64,000 bases of DNA from Mongoliitalea daihaiensis (GCF_021596945.1 NZ_CP063779.1:871501-935500), one strand, 5' to 3'. Shown: positions 29,010 to 38,317, counted from the stretch's first letter. Numbers and translations: made by a program. Notes: generated from the letters alone by a model not told the origin.

Positions 29010-29477
29010 TTATCTTTTATTTGTTTCAATCCCTCCATGATAAACTTCCATATGATCTATAGCTACTCCGCTTTGCCCTACCTCTGCATTATCTGTAAAA
29101 ACAAGTTTTGCTAACGAAGCATTTCTTAAGGTCCATAGTATGATTACAGCCCCACTTTCATCCGCCAATGAAATGGTAAGATCTTGACGATAAACGGTAC
29201 CCGACTGAATTTGTCTATACCAATCCCAAAAAATACTCTCTTTACTAACTAGCCCATTCTTCAAGAAAATAGGCTTATGCTGTCCACCACTCCCAGGTAC
29301 GCTGCTGGTAGAAAATACAGGACTAAAGCTATGTCTATATTCTAACACTTGTGGCACCATTTCCAAGCCATCAACTTCTTGAAATGGAATATTTCTTAGT
29401 GATCCCCAATCTACCAAAAAGACAAGTTTCGGTACAGGCCAGGTGTTATCTGGTAATTCTTCTATCATGATGCTCAC
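29010..29477 (-). CDS. Orphan T4 gp19-like / contractile injection system tube protein
   Basis: 155 residues with the pattern of the phage tail-tube/eCIS inner-tube family: LPDNTWPVPKLVFLVDWG, then FQEVDGLEMVPQVLEYRHS, a KPIFLKNGL segment and FWDWYRQIQSGTVYRQDLTI. The usual length is about 145-150 residues. No sheath, baseplate or other tail gene is nearby, so it is an orphan. It may be a remnant, an exported effector-like solo tube protein, or a moonlighting copy. Neighbours are the porE-like gene (convergent) and an S41 peptidase. Confidence 0.75.
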   Translation of the reverse strand: MSIMIEELPDNTWPVPKLVFLVDWGSLRNIPFQEVDGLEMVPQVLEYRHSFSPVFSTSSVPGSGGQHKPIFLKNGLVSKESIFWDWYRQIQSGTVYRQDLTISLADESGAVIILWTLRNASLAKLVFTDNAEVGQSGVAIDHMEVYHGGIETNKR

Positions 29478-29537
29478 GTTTTTATCTTATATATGAAGGG
29501 GGCATGGACCACAGATACTCGGTTTTTTTGCACTCTT

Positions 29538-30983
29538 TCAGTTATCTATATAATTTCGGAAAATATAATTTACAGGATCCACTTCTAAGTTAAGAAATTC
29601 ATCTGGCTCAACCGATTTCATGCCCTCTTCTTTTTTATTAGCTAAATTATAAACCGAAGAAATTTGATACGTCAGCTTAGAATTAGGCAAAGCAAAATGA
29701 GCCAAAGCAAAACCATTGAAAGAGTATAAATTACCCGTTGCTTGTCCAATTACCTGACCCATATTGTAAAACTTAAACATTTCAGCGAAGATTGATCCTG
29801 CCGAAAAGGTGTTATGGTCTGTAATCAAATATACATTTCCAATGAATCTTTCTGTAAGCGGAAGTGGATGGATCATTTCATAATTGACTTCTACCATTTC
29901 ATTCAGTTTTGCACCATAAAAAATACTCGCATATTCATTCACTAAGTAAATTGGTTTAAACCATCGGATACTTTTAGGCACAAACTTTCTGTCAAATGCT
30001 TCTTTAAATTCCGGAGTTATTTTCCAATATGCTTTGGATAACTTTCTAAATGGTTCTGTGGCAAAATACCGTGCTAAATGTTCACCGTAGCTGTCAGCAC
30101 CTCCTGTGTGCCCTCTAACATCTATTATTAAGTGCGCGGAATTATTGTTTTTTAATGTTTGAAAGGATTGTTTGTAAAAGCGTTTAATTTCTTTTTCATC
30201 ACCAGTAAAGTCTGAAATTTTCATATAGCCAACTTGGTTATCCAATAAGTTGAAACTGTATGATTCAGTTTGATTTTTCATCAACCCTTTTCGGCTTTCC
30301 CATTTTATGCCGGTTACAAGAATTGAATCTATACTGGAACTTTCAATTGCTTTAAAATGAATGTTAAAATCTTCCTCCCAAGGGTAGGTTTTCCATAAAT
30401 AGAACCCCAAATCATCCGATATTTCCAAAAGTTTTAGTGAGTGGGTTTCTCGTGTAGCGTGGGTGAGTAAATCGCTAATCAATTCATCAGAAGTCTTCCC
30501 ATTAATTTTTATTATTTCTGTATTTTCGGGCAAAACCTGCTCTTGATTTTCACTTCCTGAAACAAGTATTTTATTATCAACTATTCTTGCCGAAAGGGGA
30601 AAGAATAGTTTCCCTTTTTGTACATAATCTGAGAGAACATACCTATCAATCGCATTGGAATGCGCATCATTGTAACCAATGATTATTTGGTCGATCATAC
30701 GCCAAAAGTTTATCATGGTCAAACTATCTGGAAGCTGTAGCTTTATGGAGTCGATCTTTGATTGGTGATGGGTTTTTGGGAAAAATCTATAGGGATTCGG
30801 GTGAATCCTCTCAAAGGTGCTTGTTAAGTGATCCAGATCAATACACATTTCTTCCTTTGATATATATCTATTGATATCAACCAACCTGATGGATTCATCT
30901 TCTGATGAGTCAGACAATGAAGCTAAATAAGCAATCGTGACTATCAGTACCGCAATTAAAATCCATCTAATTTTCTTGTTCAT
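29538..30983 (-). CDS. S41 family (tail-specific-like) serine peptidase
   Basis: 481 residues with an N-terminal membrane anchor/signal (WILIAVLIVTIAYLASL). The peptidase domain includes HLIIDVRGHTGGADSYG and the likely catalytic Ser in NTFSAGSIFAEM near residue 393. No PDZ domain was obvious. It is probably periplasmic or lipid-anchored. It immediately precedes the accessory island and is itself low in GC. Confidence 0.82.
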   Translation of the reverse strand: MNKKIRWILIAVLIVTIAYLASLSDSSEDESIRLVDINRYISKEEMCIDLDHLTSTFERIHPNPYRFFPKTHHQSKIDSIKLQLPDSLTMINFWRMIDQIIIGYNDAHSNAIDRYVLSDYVQKGKLFFPLSARIVDNKILVSGSENQEQVLPENTEIIKINGKTSDELISDLLTHATRETHSLKLLEISDDLGFYLWKTYPWEEDFNIHFKAIESSSIDSILVTGIKWESRKGLMKNQTESYSFNLLDNQVGYMKISDFTGDEKEIKRFYKQSFQTLKNNNSAHLIIDVRGHTGGADSYGEHLARYFATEPFRKLSKAYWKITPEFKEAFDRKFVPKSIRWFKPIYLVNEYASIFYGAKLNEMVEVNYEMIHPLPLTERFIGNVYLITDHNTFSAGSIFAEMFKFYNMGQVIGQATGNLYSFNGFALAHFALPNSKLTYQISSVYNLANKKEEGMKSVEPDEFLNLEVDPVNYIFRNYIDN

Positions 30984-31047
30984 TGCAAACTTTATATTTC
31001 TGATGTTCTAATGGCAGTTCTGTTAAAGTAATGGAGGACGGCAGTTT

Positions 31048-31205
31048 GCGGATATGACATGTTGCAGACTTCGGAGCACTTCACTGTCAACCAAGCATAA
31101 CTTGTCCCGCAAAAGCGGGAAACTTTGACAGAAGCACGACTTGTTCCGCCAAAGTGGGAAAGCTTGATTTAACCACTGAACCGCCACTTTTGGGTAGGTG
31201 CTGTT
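31048..31205. repeat. attC-like linker A (left border of the island)
   Basis: The body contains two paired GCGGGA-type hairpins and shares most of its length with linker D at 40665-40830 (ACTTCACTGTCAACCAAGC ... TTTGGGTAGGTGCTGTT). It ends in CTGTT at the boundary of the recombinase/transposase module. Its left end lacks the AACG seen at other linkers, so it may be truncated. Confidence 0.55.
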
Positions 31206-31337
31206 GAACTGACACCCTACGGGTGAGCGATTTACCTAAATTCTACTTATTTTTAGTTATATCAAAATCTTTCATCATGAAAACTCAAAAAAAACACGCT
31301 GGGCACCGTAGCCCTCAATGATTCCGCTCAGGGGTAT

Positions 31338-32174
31338 TTGCTAAAACTCGCTTCTTTCCTAGAAGCAAAAGCATATTCCCCCATGACCATCCGCAACTAT
31401 ATGGCCGAAATGCGCTTTATTTTTGCCTATTTCAATCATCTCAATCCTGAGCAGCTCACCCAAGATCACATCGCCTCCTACATCAACTACATCAAAAAAG
31501 AACATGCGGTGAGTAGAGATAAATGTAGAATGACAGCCCAAAGCTGTAGCTTCTTTTTTAAACACATTTTGCCTTCGCCCTACGTAGTGCCTCACGCCCT
31601 CTATCCCCGAAAGGAGTTCAGGCTTCCTGAGATTCTCACCCAAGAGCAGATCAGTCATGTAATCCAATCTACTACCAATATAAAGCATAAAGCCATCATT
31701 GCTCTGTTCTATGGAACAGGGATCAGGCTGAGCGAACTTCGTTTTCTTGAAATGAAACATATTTCTCGGACAGACATGCAGCTCAAAATTGTGGCTGGTA
31801 AAGGTAGTAGGGACAGGTTTACAATCCTTCCTGCTGCCGTTCTTCCTCTACTCGAAGCATATTACAGGGTACACAAGCCGAAAGTCTTTCTCTTTGAAGG
31901 ACAAACTCCAGGCAAAGCTATGAACGACCGCTCCATACAGCATGCCATCCGCATGGCCATGAATCAGGCGGGCTTTGAACAGTATGGTTTTTCTGCACAT
32001 TCTATCAGGCATTCCTTTGCTACACACCTCTTGGATGCCGGTACGGACATCCATACCATCAAGCAGCTACTTGGACATTCCAAGATAGAGACTACCATGA
32101 TCTATCTCCACCTGACCAAACAGCGCAGGGATAAACTCGTCTCTCCTCTTGACCTGCTCGGTCATGGAAACTGA
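31338..32174 (+). CDS. XerC/D-like tyrosine recombinase of the IS91-type element (copy 1)
   Basis: 278 residues from an internal TTG. The SAM-like N-terminal domain (LEAKAYSPMTIRNYMAEM) precedes the catalytic domain: Arg in GTGIRLSEL near 129, Lys in GKGSRD, HSIRHSFATHLL near 221, the LLGHSKIETT motif and Tyr in TMIYLHL near 256. The extra helix insertion typical of integron IntI is not evident. An in-frame ATG at 31278 would extend it by 20 codons but meets a stop; one A fewer in the A8 tract at 31286-31293 would open a continuous N-terminus (MKTQKNTLGTVALND...). The stop overlaps the transposase start by 11 bp. Confidence 0.88.
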   Translation: MLKLASFLEAKAYSPMTIRNYMAEMRFIFAYFNHLNPEQLTQDHIASYINYIKKEHAVSRDKCRMTAQSCSFFFKHILPSPYVVPHALYPRKEFRLPEILTQEQISHVIQSTTNIKHKAIIALFYGTGIRLSELRFLEMKHISRTDMQLKIVAGKGSRDRFTILPAAVLPLLEAYYRVHKPKVFLFEGQTPGKAMNDRSIQHAIRMAMNQAGFEQYGFSAHSIRHSFATHLLDAGTDIHTIKQLLGHSKIETTMIYLHLTKQRRDKLVSPLDLLGHGN

Positions 32175-33317
32175 TGTTTCTTTTCAGTCCCTGTTCAGGC
32201 ATCAATCCATCTCCAACTTCAATCCTTACAGCAGAGCGGTCTTTGCCGATCTTACTGCCTGTCATACCGCCGCAAAAGGGTATCACCTCAGCAGGTGCAA
32301 TGAGCTGCATTGTGGAAACATCGCCCATAGATACCATTCCTGCGGCAACAGGCACTGCCCCAACTGTGGAAGCATGAAAAGGGATGCCTGGATTGAGAGT
32401 AGAATGGACGAACTCCTACCTACCGCCTATTATCACATTGTCTTTACCCTGCCACATGAACTCAATCCAGTATTCATGGGGAACAGAGCTAAGCTATTCG
32501 ACCTTTTGTTTCTGGCAGCTTCCCAAACCCTGCTCAAGCATGCAAAGATGCCTGAATACCTTGGTGCCGAACCGGGGATCACAATGGTACTGCACACATG
32601 GGGACAGGATCTTAGTTTTCACCCTCACGTCCACTGCATCGTCAGTGCCGGAGGATATGACGGACAGAGATGGGTAGATGCCAAACGCAAAAACAACCGA
32701 TTCCTTTTTCCACAGAAAAGTATGGCAAATATATTCAAAGCAATCTTCATGGAAGGGTTGGAAAAAGACAGCTCAATTGGCTGGATTGGAAATAAAAACA
32801 GCTTACTGAAAGCCATAAGGTTCAAAAAATGGAACGTCTATGCCAAAGCTCCTTTCGGTTCGCCTGACAGGGTAGTGGAATATCTTGGACGTTACACACA
32901 CAAGATTGCCATCACCAGACACCGAATCCTTGAGGTCAACGCAACACACATCAAGTTCAAATACAAAGACTATTCAGACGGTTCCAAAACAAAACAGATG
33001 TGGCTTACCCATCAGGAATTCCTTCGACGGTTTGAGCAGCATATATTGCCAAAAAGGTTTGTCAAAATCCGACACTTCGGATACCTGAGACTACAGGAAA
33101 AACTGAACGGTTGGCACTGATACGGTCGTCACTTAATATGCAACCAGCCAAACCCAAAGTCATCATCCCATTCCAGATCAGAATGTTTGAAAAATACGGC
33201 AGGGATATCCACAAATGTCCCTGCTGCGAACATGGAAGAATGGAGACCATCTTTGATACTAGGGACAAACCAGGAAGAAAGCCAAAACCTCTTAAACCAA
33301 ATCCCGCACCTTCTTGA
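32164..33317 (+). pseudogene. IS91-family transposase, copy 1, frameshifted near the C-terminus
   Basis: The intact 5' part carries the N-terminal Cys/His zinc-binding region (CHTAAKGYHLSRCNELHCG, HSCGNRHCPNCGS), then HPHVHCIVSAGG and YLGRYTHKIAITRHR with the likely nicking Tyr of this HUH-type rolling-circle enzyme. At 33098-33102 an A5 tract replaces the A6 of copy 2. This shifts the frame, so the protein ends at 33120 and loses about 68 C-terminal residues (including KCPCCEHGRME), whose codons persist to 33317. Start chosen at ATG 32164. Confidence 0.88.
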
Positions 33318-33521
33318 TCCAATTTCTGGATCCAAGAAATCAAGGGTTGGGTCCAAGACATGCCGAAAATTCAAATCCCCAGGTGTTGGGTGGGGGAAGT
33401 CATGCCCAAAGCAAAGCAAAAACTCCCAAAGTCATCGAAAAACAGAAACAACCGCTTCCTAAAATCCACCAACCCGCCTACTATTCCACCTAGCAAGACC
33501 TTCACCCTGCGAATGTCAGTC

Positions 33522-33606
33522 AACAGCCACTAGCAAAAAGCCCTGATAGATTTTTTCTCCTATCAGGGCTTTTTTTCGAGGACTTTTCTCTAGTGGGCTA
33601 AATGTT
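33522..33606. repeat. attC-like linker with hairpin between transposase and SIR2 modules (copy 1)
   Basis: On the plus strand: AAC, arm AGCCACTAG, an inner terminator-like stem (AAAAAGCCCTGATAG / CTATCAGGGCTTTTT), arm CTAGTGGGCT, then GTT of the SIR2 module. The inner stem probably also terminates the minus-strand SIR2 transcript. Confidence 0.75.
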
Positions 33607-34714
33607 ACCTGCTGTTATTTTCATTCATTAAGTTGTCAAATAGTCGTGATTTTAAGAATTTCTCAAAAGTCATTTCTTTATAGTTTACATTTTTGGAAAG
33701 TGTTTCATATCTATGAACCAAGTCTTTCGCTGAACTTTTATTTATTACAATTATTTCATTTTCGGGATTGAAGTGTCTCTTTACCAAAGCACGGATATGA
33801 ACGTCAGCTTCAGGAAATGAATAACCAATAAATATTAATTTTTTAGCTCCACGTATTGTATAGCCTGCTTCTTCGTATAGTTTGTTAAAAATAAAGTTGT
33901 TGTTGGATTTTAAATGCGAAGGGACTTGTATTAATGAGGTCAATTTATGTCCGTCAAAAGGGCAAGTTGTAATTTGACTTTCAGTAAAAGACTCAAAAGA
34001 ATCAGTTTTAAGGTTAATTCTATGTTGCCAAGGTGTCAGACCTACTTGAGCACAACAGCTACAATACTTCCAATTTAAGCTTCCGTGAATTTTTATAAGT
34101 TTTGTCCTGATAGGTGTATGTTCACCGAATTGAGTTACCGGTCTATTGGGATTTTCCCACCAATCAAAAGGCGTTATGTTGTTTGGGTATCGGAAGTTTA
34201 TTAGGTCAATGCAATAATCAACTAAATAATCACTATAAATTTTGTCAAAAGCTTCGTCAATTAGTGTGTCATAATTAGTTGTAATTACACCAATTTGTTT
34301 TCTGTTTATTCTGATTGTTTCCCAAAATTGCCTAAAATTTTCACTTGTCTTGGTTTTGCTACTGATTACATAGTGAAGTATTTTAGTCAGATTGGTTTTT
34401 AATTTAATCAATTCTGTTATAGTCCATTTACTTGATAAACTAAAGGAGTTATTTAGGTGAAAGTCTATAAAACCAAATACTTCTTCAAGTGTGGGTAGTT
34501 TTCCGTTTATCGAAAAATTTTCTTGTAAAAACTCTCTAATCTGTTTGCCTGGTTCCGATTTGGTTATTTGTAAGTCGTTATTGTTTAATATTATTGGGAT
34601 AATATCAGATTGTATTGGTATTCCGTCTGGATATGAAGAGCCTGCACCAAAAATGAAAACTAATTCAGGTTGGTCATTCTGTAAAGGTAATATGTTGTTC
34701 TGTCGTGTCCTCAT
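33605..34714 (-). CDS. SIR2-family protein, candidate antiphage/NAD-linked effector (copy 1)
   Basis: 369 residues, SIR2_2-like: NAD-binding FIFGAGSSYPDGIP near residues 19-32, TTNYDTLIDEAF near 150, catalytic His in KIHGSLNWKY near 209, and Cys pairs YCSCC and TTCPFDGH that could bind zinc. A C-terminal FIGYSFPEADVHI segment is typical. SIR2 domains occur in several defence systems as NAD-depleting effectors, which is a plausible but unproven role here. The TAA stop lies inside the module's boundary repeat GTTACCTGCT (33604-33613), whose partner AGCAGGTAAC is at 34722-34731. Confidence 0.85.
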   Translation of the reverse strand: MRTRQNNILPLQNDQPELVFIFGAGSSYPDGIPIQSDIIPIILNNNDLQITKSEPGKQIREFLQENFSINGKLPTLEEVFGFIDFHLNNSFSLSSKWTITELIKLKTNLTKILHYVISSKTKTSENFRQFWETIRINRKQIGVITTNYDTLIDEAFDKIYSDYLVDYCIDLINFRYPNNITPFDWWENPNRPVTQFGEHTPIRTKLIKIHGSLNWKYCSCCAQVGLTPWQHRINLKTDSFESFTESQITTCPFDGHKLTSLIQVPSHLKSNNNFIFNKLYEEAGYTIRGAKKLIFIGYSFPEADVHIRALVKRHFNPENEIIVINKSSAKDLVHRYETLSKNVNYKEMTFEKFLKSRLFDNLMNENNSR

Positions 34715-34728
34715 TTATAATAGCAGGT

Positions 34729-34852
34729 AACGTTTTGCGTATATGACTTGTGGCGGTTTTTGAAGCACTTTCTTGTCGGCTTGCAACAAACTTACTTAAA
34801 AGCACAAAGCTTGAATTTATCCCTTTTCCCGCCATAAGTTATATACGCTGTT
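34729..34852. repeat. attC-like linker B
   Basis: AACG then arm GCGTATATGACTTGTGGCGG, a ~65-bp centre, arm CCGCCATAAGTTATATACGC, then TGTT. The arms pair at 18 of 20 positions. It separates the SIR2 and membrane-protein modules. Confidence 0.8.
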
Positions 34853-34865
34853 GTGGTGTCGTTTT

Positions 34866-35411
34866 TTATTTTTTTCCTATTGGTACTTTCAATTCTTTAC
34901 GAGTCCATTTTGTTTTAATCTCAATGAATTCAACAAATTTGGATAGTCCAACGAGATGTTGATGAACTTTTACTTGCTCGTTTTGTGTCTTCAAAACCAA
35001 TAATCCCGAAAGAGCTTTAAATCTAATATCAGAAATGTCCGACCATTTTATTTCTTTCACTTTTCCGTACACATTGGTCGCAATTATCGAATTGTCGCCA
35101 AATGTTACTCTATGATTTCGGTAGTACATTAAGCAAGGTATTCCTGTTCCCCAAAAAATGAGTAGCATTAGAATAACGCCAATCCAAACTCCACTGTCAT
35201 TTACCCCTGCTGTTAATGGAAGGAAAATCAGGAACAGTAGTCCGAAAAGTGAACCGACAATTCCCATAATCCCATAAAGCTTATTCATTCTTAAATTGAA
35301 ATATCCACTTTCGTCCGATGCAACCGCTTTTCCTGTCGCTTTAGTCAAAAAGGCAAGAGCTGTCGAAACGGCTATTCCAATTATTGTATATAGAATTATC
35401 TTCTCTGTCAT
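34866..35411 (-). CDS. Small membrane protein with PH-like tail (copy 1)
   Basis: 181 residues: a TM segment near residues 5-23, then two further TM segments (MGIVGSLFGLLFLIFLPL and VWIGVILMLLIFWGTG). A cytoplasmic ~80-residue tail follows (VTFGDNSIIATNVYGKVKEIKWSDI) that looks like a bacterial PH / YcxB-type domain. Function unknown. Boundary repeats GTTGTGGTG (34850) and CACCACAAC (35428-35436) flank the gene, and R1 follows. Confidence 0.7.
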   Translation of the reverse strand: MTEKIILYTIIGIAVSTALAFLTKATGKAVASDESGYFNLRMNKLYGIMGIVGSLFGLLFLIFLPLTAGVNDSGVWIGVILMLLIFWGTGIPCLMYYRNHRVTFGDNSIIATNVYGKVKEIKWSDISDIRFKALSGLLVLKTQNEQVKVHQHLVGLSKFVEFIEIKTKWTRKELKVPIGKK

Positions 35412-35433
35412 CGTTCGTCTTTAAATGCACCAC

Positions 35434-35882
35434 AACTTACTTATATGTCTGAAAAACCCACCCATATATACCCTACGGAAGCTTGCTAAGTCTGATTTTT
35501 CAGCCGTATTTTCAACTCCCTAAACCTACTAAATACCCTCCAACGAAAAAATACCCTGATCAGGGTATTTATTTAGTTTTTTACATAGGTAAATGACTCA
35601 TTGCTTTACTCATTCCAACATACGCCATCTTTTGAAGATTGTCAGTAAGGCCATGCTGTTGTCCCGGTGACGAATGATCTGTTTTACTTATGGATAGTGA
35701 TCGTTTTTTTTCTCCATGATTTCCGATGGAAGTTATACCCTAAAGCAACTGATAACTGATCAAAAAAAGTGGTCAAGATTATCGGATTTATTGGTAAAGA
35801 TTCTTCAGGGTATACCATCCACTCCATTCGTTTAATCCCCATAGCTAAACCAGCTCTGAACAGCGCTACACTTCTGTCAACG
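35434..35882. repeat. 440-bp island repeat R1
   Basis: First of six related copies (R1-R6). It starts at AAC-TTACTTATATGTCTGAAAAACC and ends at GTCAACG. It contains a perfect 22-bp palindrome at 35549-35570 (core ACCCTGATCAGGGT) that, read on the minus strand, resembles a terminator. No convincing ORF. Confidence 0.85.
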
Positions 35883-36002
35883 TTTTGGCGCTTGGCGAAG
35901 AAGCGGATTTCGAAGCACTAAACTGTCTGCCAGCACTGAACTTGATACGAAGCACAAAGCTTCAAGTAAGCCCTGAACCGCCACTTTTGGGTAGGTGCTG
36001 TT
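35880..36002. repeat. attC-like linker H at the duplication junction
   Basis: It begins AACGTTTTGGCGC and ends GGTAGGTGCTGTT like the other linkers, but its two arms do not pair well: the left half is unlike any other linker and the right half equals that of linker A. This looks like a hybrid made by recombination at CTGAACCGCC. Confidence 0.65.
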
Positions 36003-36134
36003 GAACTGACACCCTACGGGTGAGCGATTTACCTAAATTCTACTTATTTTTAGTTATATCAAAATCTTTCATCATGAAAACTCAAAAAAAACACGCTGGG
36101 CACCGTAGCCCTCAATGATTCCGCTCAGGGGTAT

Positions 36135-36971
36135 TTGCTAAAACTCGCTTCTTTCCTAGAAGCAAAAGCATATTCCCCCATGACCATCCGCAACTATATG
36201 GCCGAAATGCGCTTTATTTTTGCCTATTTCAATCATCTCAATCCTGAGCAGCTCACCCAAGATCACATCGCCTCCTACATCAACTACATCAAAAAAGAAC
36301 ATGCGGTGGGTAGAGATAAATGTAGAATGACAGCCCAAAGCTGTAGCTTCTTTTTTAAACACATTTTGCCTTCGCCCTACGTAGTGCCTCACGCCCTCTA
36401 TCCCCGAAAGGAGTTCAGGCTTCCTGAGATTCTCACCCAAGAGCAGATCAGTCATGTAATCCAATCTACTACCAATATAAAGCATAAAGCCATCATTGCT
36501 CTGTTCTATGGAACAGGGATCAGGCTGAGCGAACTTCGTTTCTTGGAAATGAAACATATTTCTCGGACAGACATGCAGCTCAAAATTGTGGCTGGTAAAG
36601 GTAGTAGGGACAGGTTTACAATCCTTCCTGCTGCCGTTCTTCCTCTACTCGAAGCATATTACAGGGTACACAAGCCGAAAGTCTTTCTCTTTGAAGGACA
36701 AACTCCAGGCAAAGCTATGAACGACCGCTCCATACAGCATGCCATCCGCATGGCCATGAATCAGGCGGGCTTTGAACAGTATGGTTTTTCTGCACATTCT
36801 ATCAGGCATTCCTTTGCTACACACCTCTTGGATGCCGGTACGGACATCCATACCATCAAGCAGCTACTTGGACATTCCAAGATAGAGACTACCATGATCT
36901 ATCTCCACCTGACCAAACAGCGCAGGGATAAACTCGTCTCTCCTCTTGACCTGCTCGGTCATGGAAACTGA
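36135..36971 (+). CDS. XerC/D-like tyrosine recombinase of the IS91-type element (copy 2)
   Basis: 278 residues, identical to copy 1 except Gly for Ser in the VGRDKC segment; nearby silent changes reshape the code around FLEMKH. All catalytic residues (R, K, H-x-x-R, H, Y) are present. The same A8 tract interrupts the upstream in-frame ATG, so the frame state is not a random error in one copy. Confidence 0.88.
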   Translation: MLKLASFLEAKAYSPMTIRNYMAEMRFIFAYFNHLNPEQLTQDHIASYINYIKKEHAVGRDKCRMTAQSCSFFFKHILPSPYVVPHALYPRKEFRLPEILTQEQISHVIQSTTNIKHKAIIALFYGTGIRLSELRFLEMKHISRTDMQLKIVAGKGSRDRFTILPAAVLPLLEAYYRVHKPKVFLFEGQTPGKAMNDRSIQHAIRMAMNQAGFEQYGFSAHSIRHSFATHLLDAGTDIHTIKQLLGHSKIETTMIYLHLTKQRRDKLVSPLDLLGHGN

Positions 36972-38113
36972 TGTTTCTTTTCAGTCCCTGTTCAGGCATC
37001 AATCCATCTCCAACTTCAATCCTTACAGCAGAGCGGTCTTTGCCGATCTTACTGCCTGTCATACCGCCGCAAAAGGGTATCACCTCAGCAGGTGCAATGA
37101 GCTGCATTGTGGAAACATCGCCCATAGATACCATTCCTGCGGCAACAGGCACTGCCCCAACTGTGGAAGCATGAAAAGGGATGCCTGGATTGAGAGTAGA
37201 ATGGGAACTCCTACCTACCGCCTATTATCACATTGTCTTTACCCTGCCACATGAACTCAATCCAGTATTCATGGGGAACAGAGCTAAGCTATTCGACCTT
37301 TTGTTTCTGGCAGCTTCCCAAACCCTGCTCAAGCATGCAAAGATGCCTGAATACCTTGGTGCCGAACCGGGGATCACAATGGTACTGCACACATGGGGAC
37401 AGGATCTTAGTTTTCACCCTCACGTCCACTGCATCGTCAGTGCCGGAGGATATGACGGACAGAGATGGGTAGATGCCAAACGCAAAAACAACCGATTCCT
37501 TTTTCCACAGAAAAGTATGGCAAATATATTCAAAGCAATCTTCATGGAAGGGTTGGAAAAAGACAGCTCAATTGGCTGGATTGGAAATAAAAACAGCTTA
37601 CTGAAAGCCATAAGGTTCAAAAAATGGAACGTCTATGCCAAAGCTCCTTTCGGTTCGCCTGACAGGGTAGTGGAATATCTTGGACGTTACACACACAAGA
37701 TTGCCATCACCAGACACCGAATCCTTGAGGTCAACGCAACACACATCAAGTTCAAATACAAAGACTATTCAGACGGTTCCAAAACAAAACAGATGTGGCT
37801 TACCCATCAGGAATTCCTTCGACGGTTTGAGCAGCATATATTGCCAAAAAGGTTTGTCAAAATCCGACACTTCGGATACCTGAGACTACAGGAAAAAACT
37901 GAACGGTTGGCACTGATAGGGTCGTCACTTAATATGCAACCAGCCAAACCCAAAGTCATCATCCCATTCCAGATCAGAATGTTTGAAAAATACGGCAGGG
38001 ATATCCACAAATGTCCCTGCTGCGAACATGGAAGAATGGAGACCATCTTTGATACTAGGGACAAACCAGGAAGAAAGCCAAAACCTCTTAAACCAAATCC
38101 CGCACCTTCTTGA
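36961..38113 (+). pseudogene. IS91-family transposase, copy 2, frameshifted near the N-terminus
   Basis: A 2-bp deletion near 37205 (GAATGGGAACTCC against GAATGGACGAACTCC in copy 1) ends the first frame at 37254. The rest of the protein reads in a second frame from 37181 to 38113 and includes HPHVHCIV, YLGRYTHKIA, and the C-terminal KCPCCEHGRMETIF and KPNPAPS lost in copy 1. The zinc-binding N-terminus and the catalytic part are therefore on separate frames. Confidence 0.88.
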
Positions 38114-38317
38114 TCCAATTTCTGGATCCAAGAAATCAAGGGTTGGGTCCAAGACATGCCGAAAATTCAAATCCCCAGGTGTTGGGTGGGGGAAGTCATG
38201 CCCAAAGCAAAGCAAAAACTCCCAAAGTCATCGAAAAACAGAAACAACCGCTTCCTAAAATCCACCAACCAGCCTACTATTCCACCTAGCAAGACCTTCA
38301 CCCTGCGAATGTCAGTC

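Larger units (their letters stand above)
31203..33524 (+). mobile_element. IS91-type element with tyrosine recombinase, copy 1
   Basis: It encodes a tyrosine recombinase followed by an overlapping IS91-type transposase. It is bounded by a near-perfect inverted repeat, GTTGAACTGAC at 31203-31213 and GTCAGTCAAC at 33515-33524. The left end also shows the small hairpin CACCC-TAC-GGGTG and the tetranucleotide GAAC, a known IS91-family target. The same GTT/AAC boundary style is used by the cargo modules next to it. Confidence 0.8.
31176..35972. repeat. Tandem duplication, copy 1 (4797 bp unit)
   Basis: The unit holds the recombinase/transposase module, the SIR2 module, the membrane-protein module, the 440-bp repeat R1 and half of linker H. 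It is repeated from 35973 with only a handful of differences outside one mutated patch. Both junctions lie at CTGAACCGCC inside attC-like linkers. Confidence 0.9.

Noticed and set aside
29010..29477. Part of a complete phage or eCIS locus
   Set aside because: No sheath, baseplate, spike or tail-assembly genes lie on either side; only a single tube-like gene is present.
31338..32174. Integron integrase IntI
   Set aside because: The recombinase has the general XerC/D pattern and lacks a visible extra helical insertion between the conserved boxes; it is also fused in an operon with an IS91-type transposase.
35560..35700. Short minus-strand ORF ending MAYVGMSK-MSHLPM inside the 440-bp repeats, followed by a terminator-like palindrome
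   Set aside because: The frame is similar in R1-R3 but is broken by stops in R4 (after MAYVGMSK) and in R5 and R6, so it is not conserved as coding sequence.
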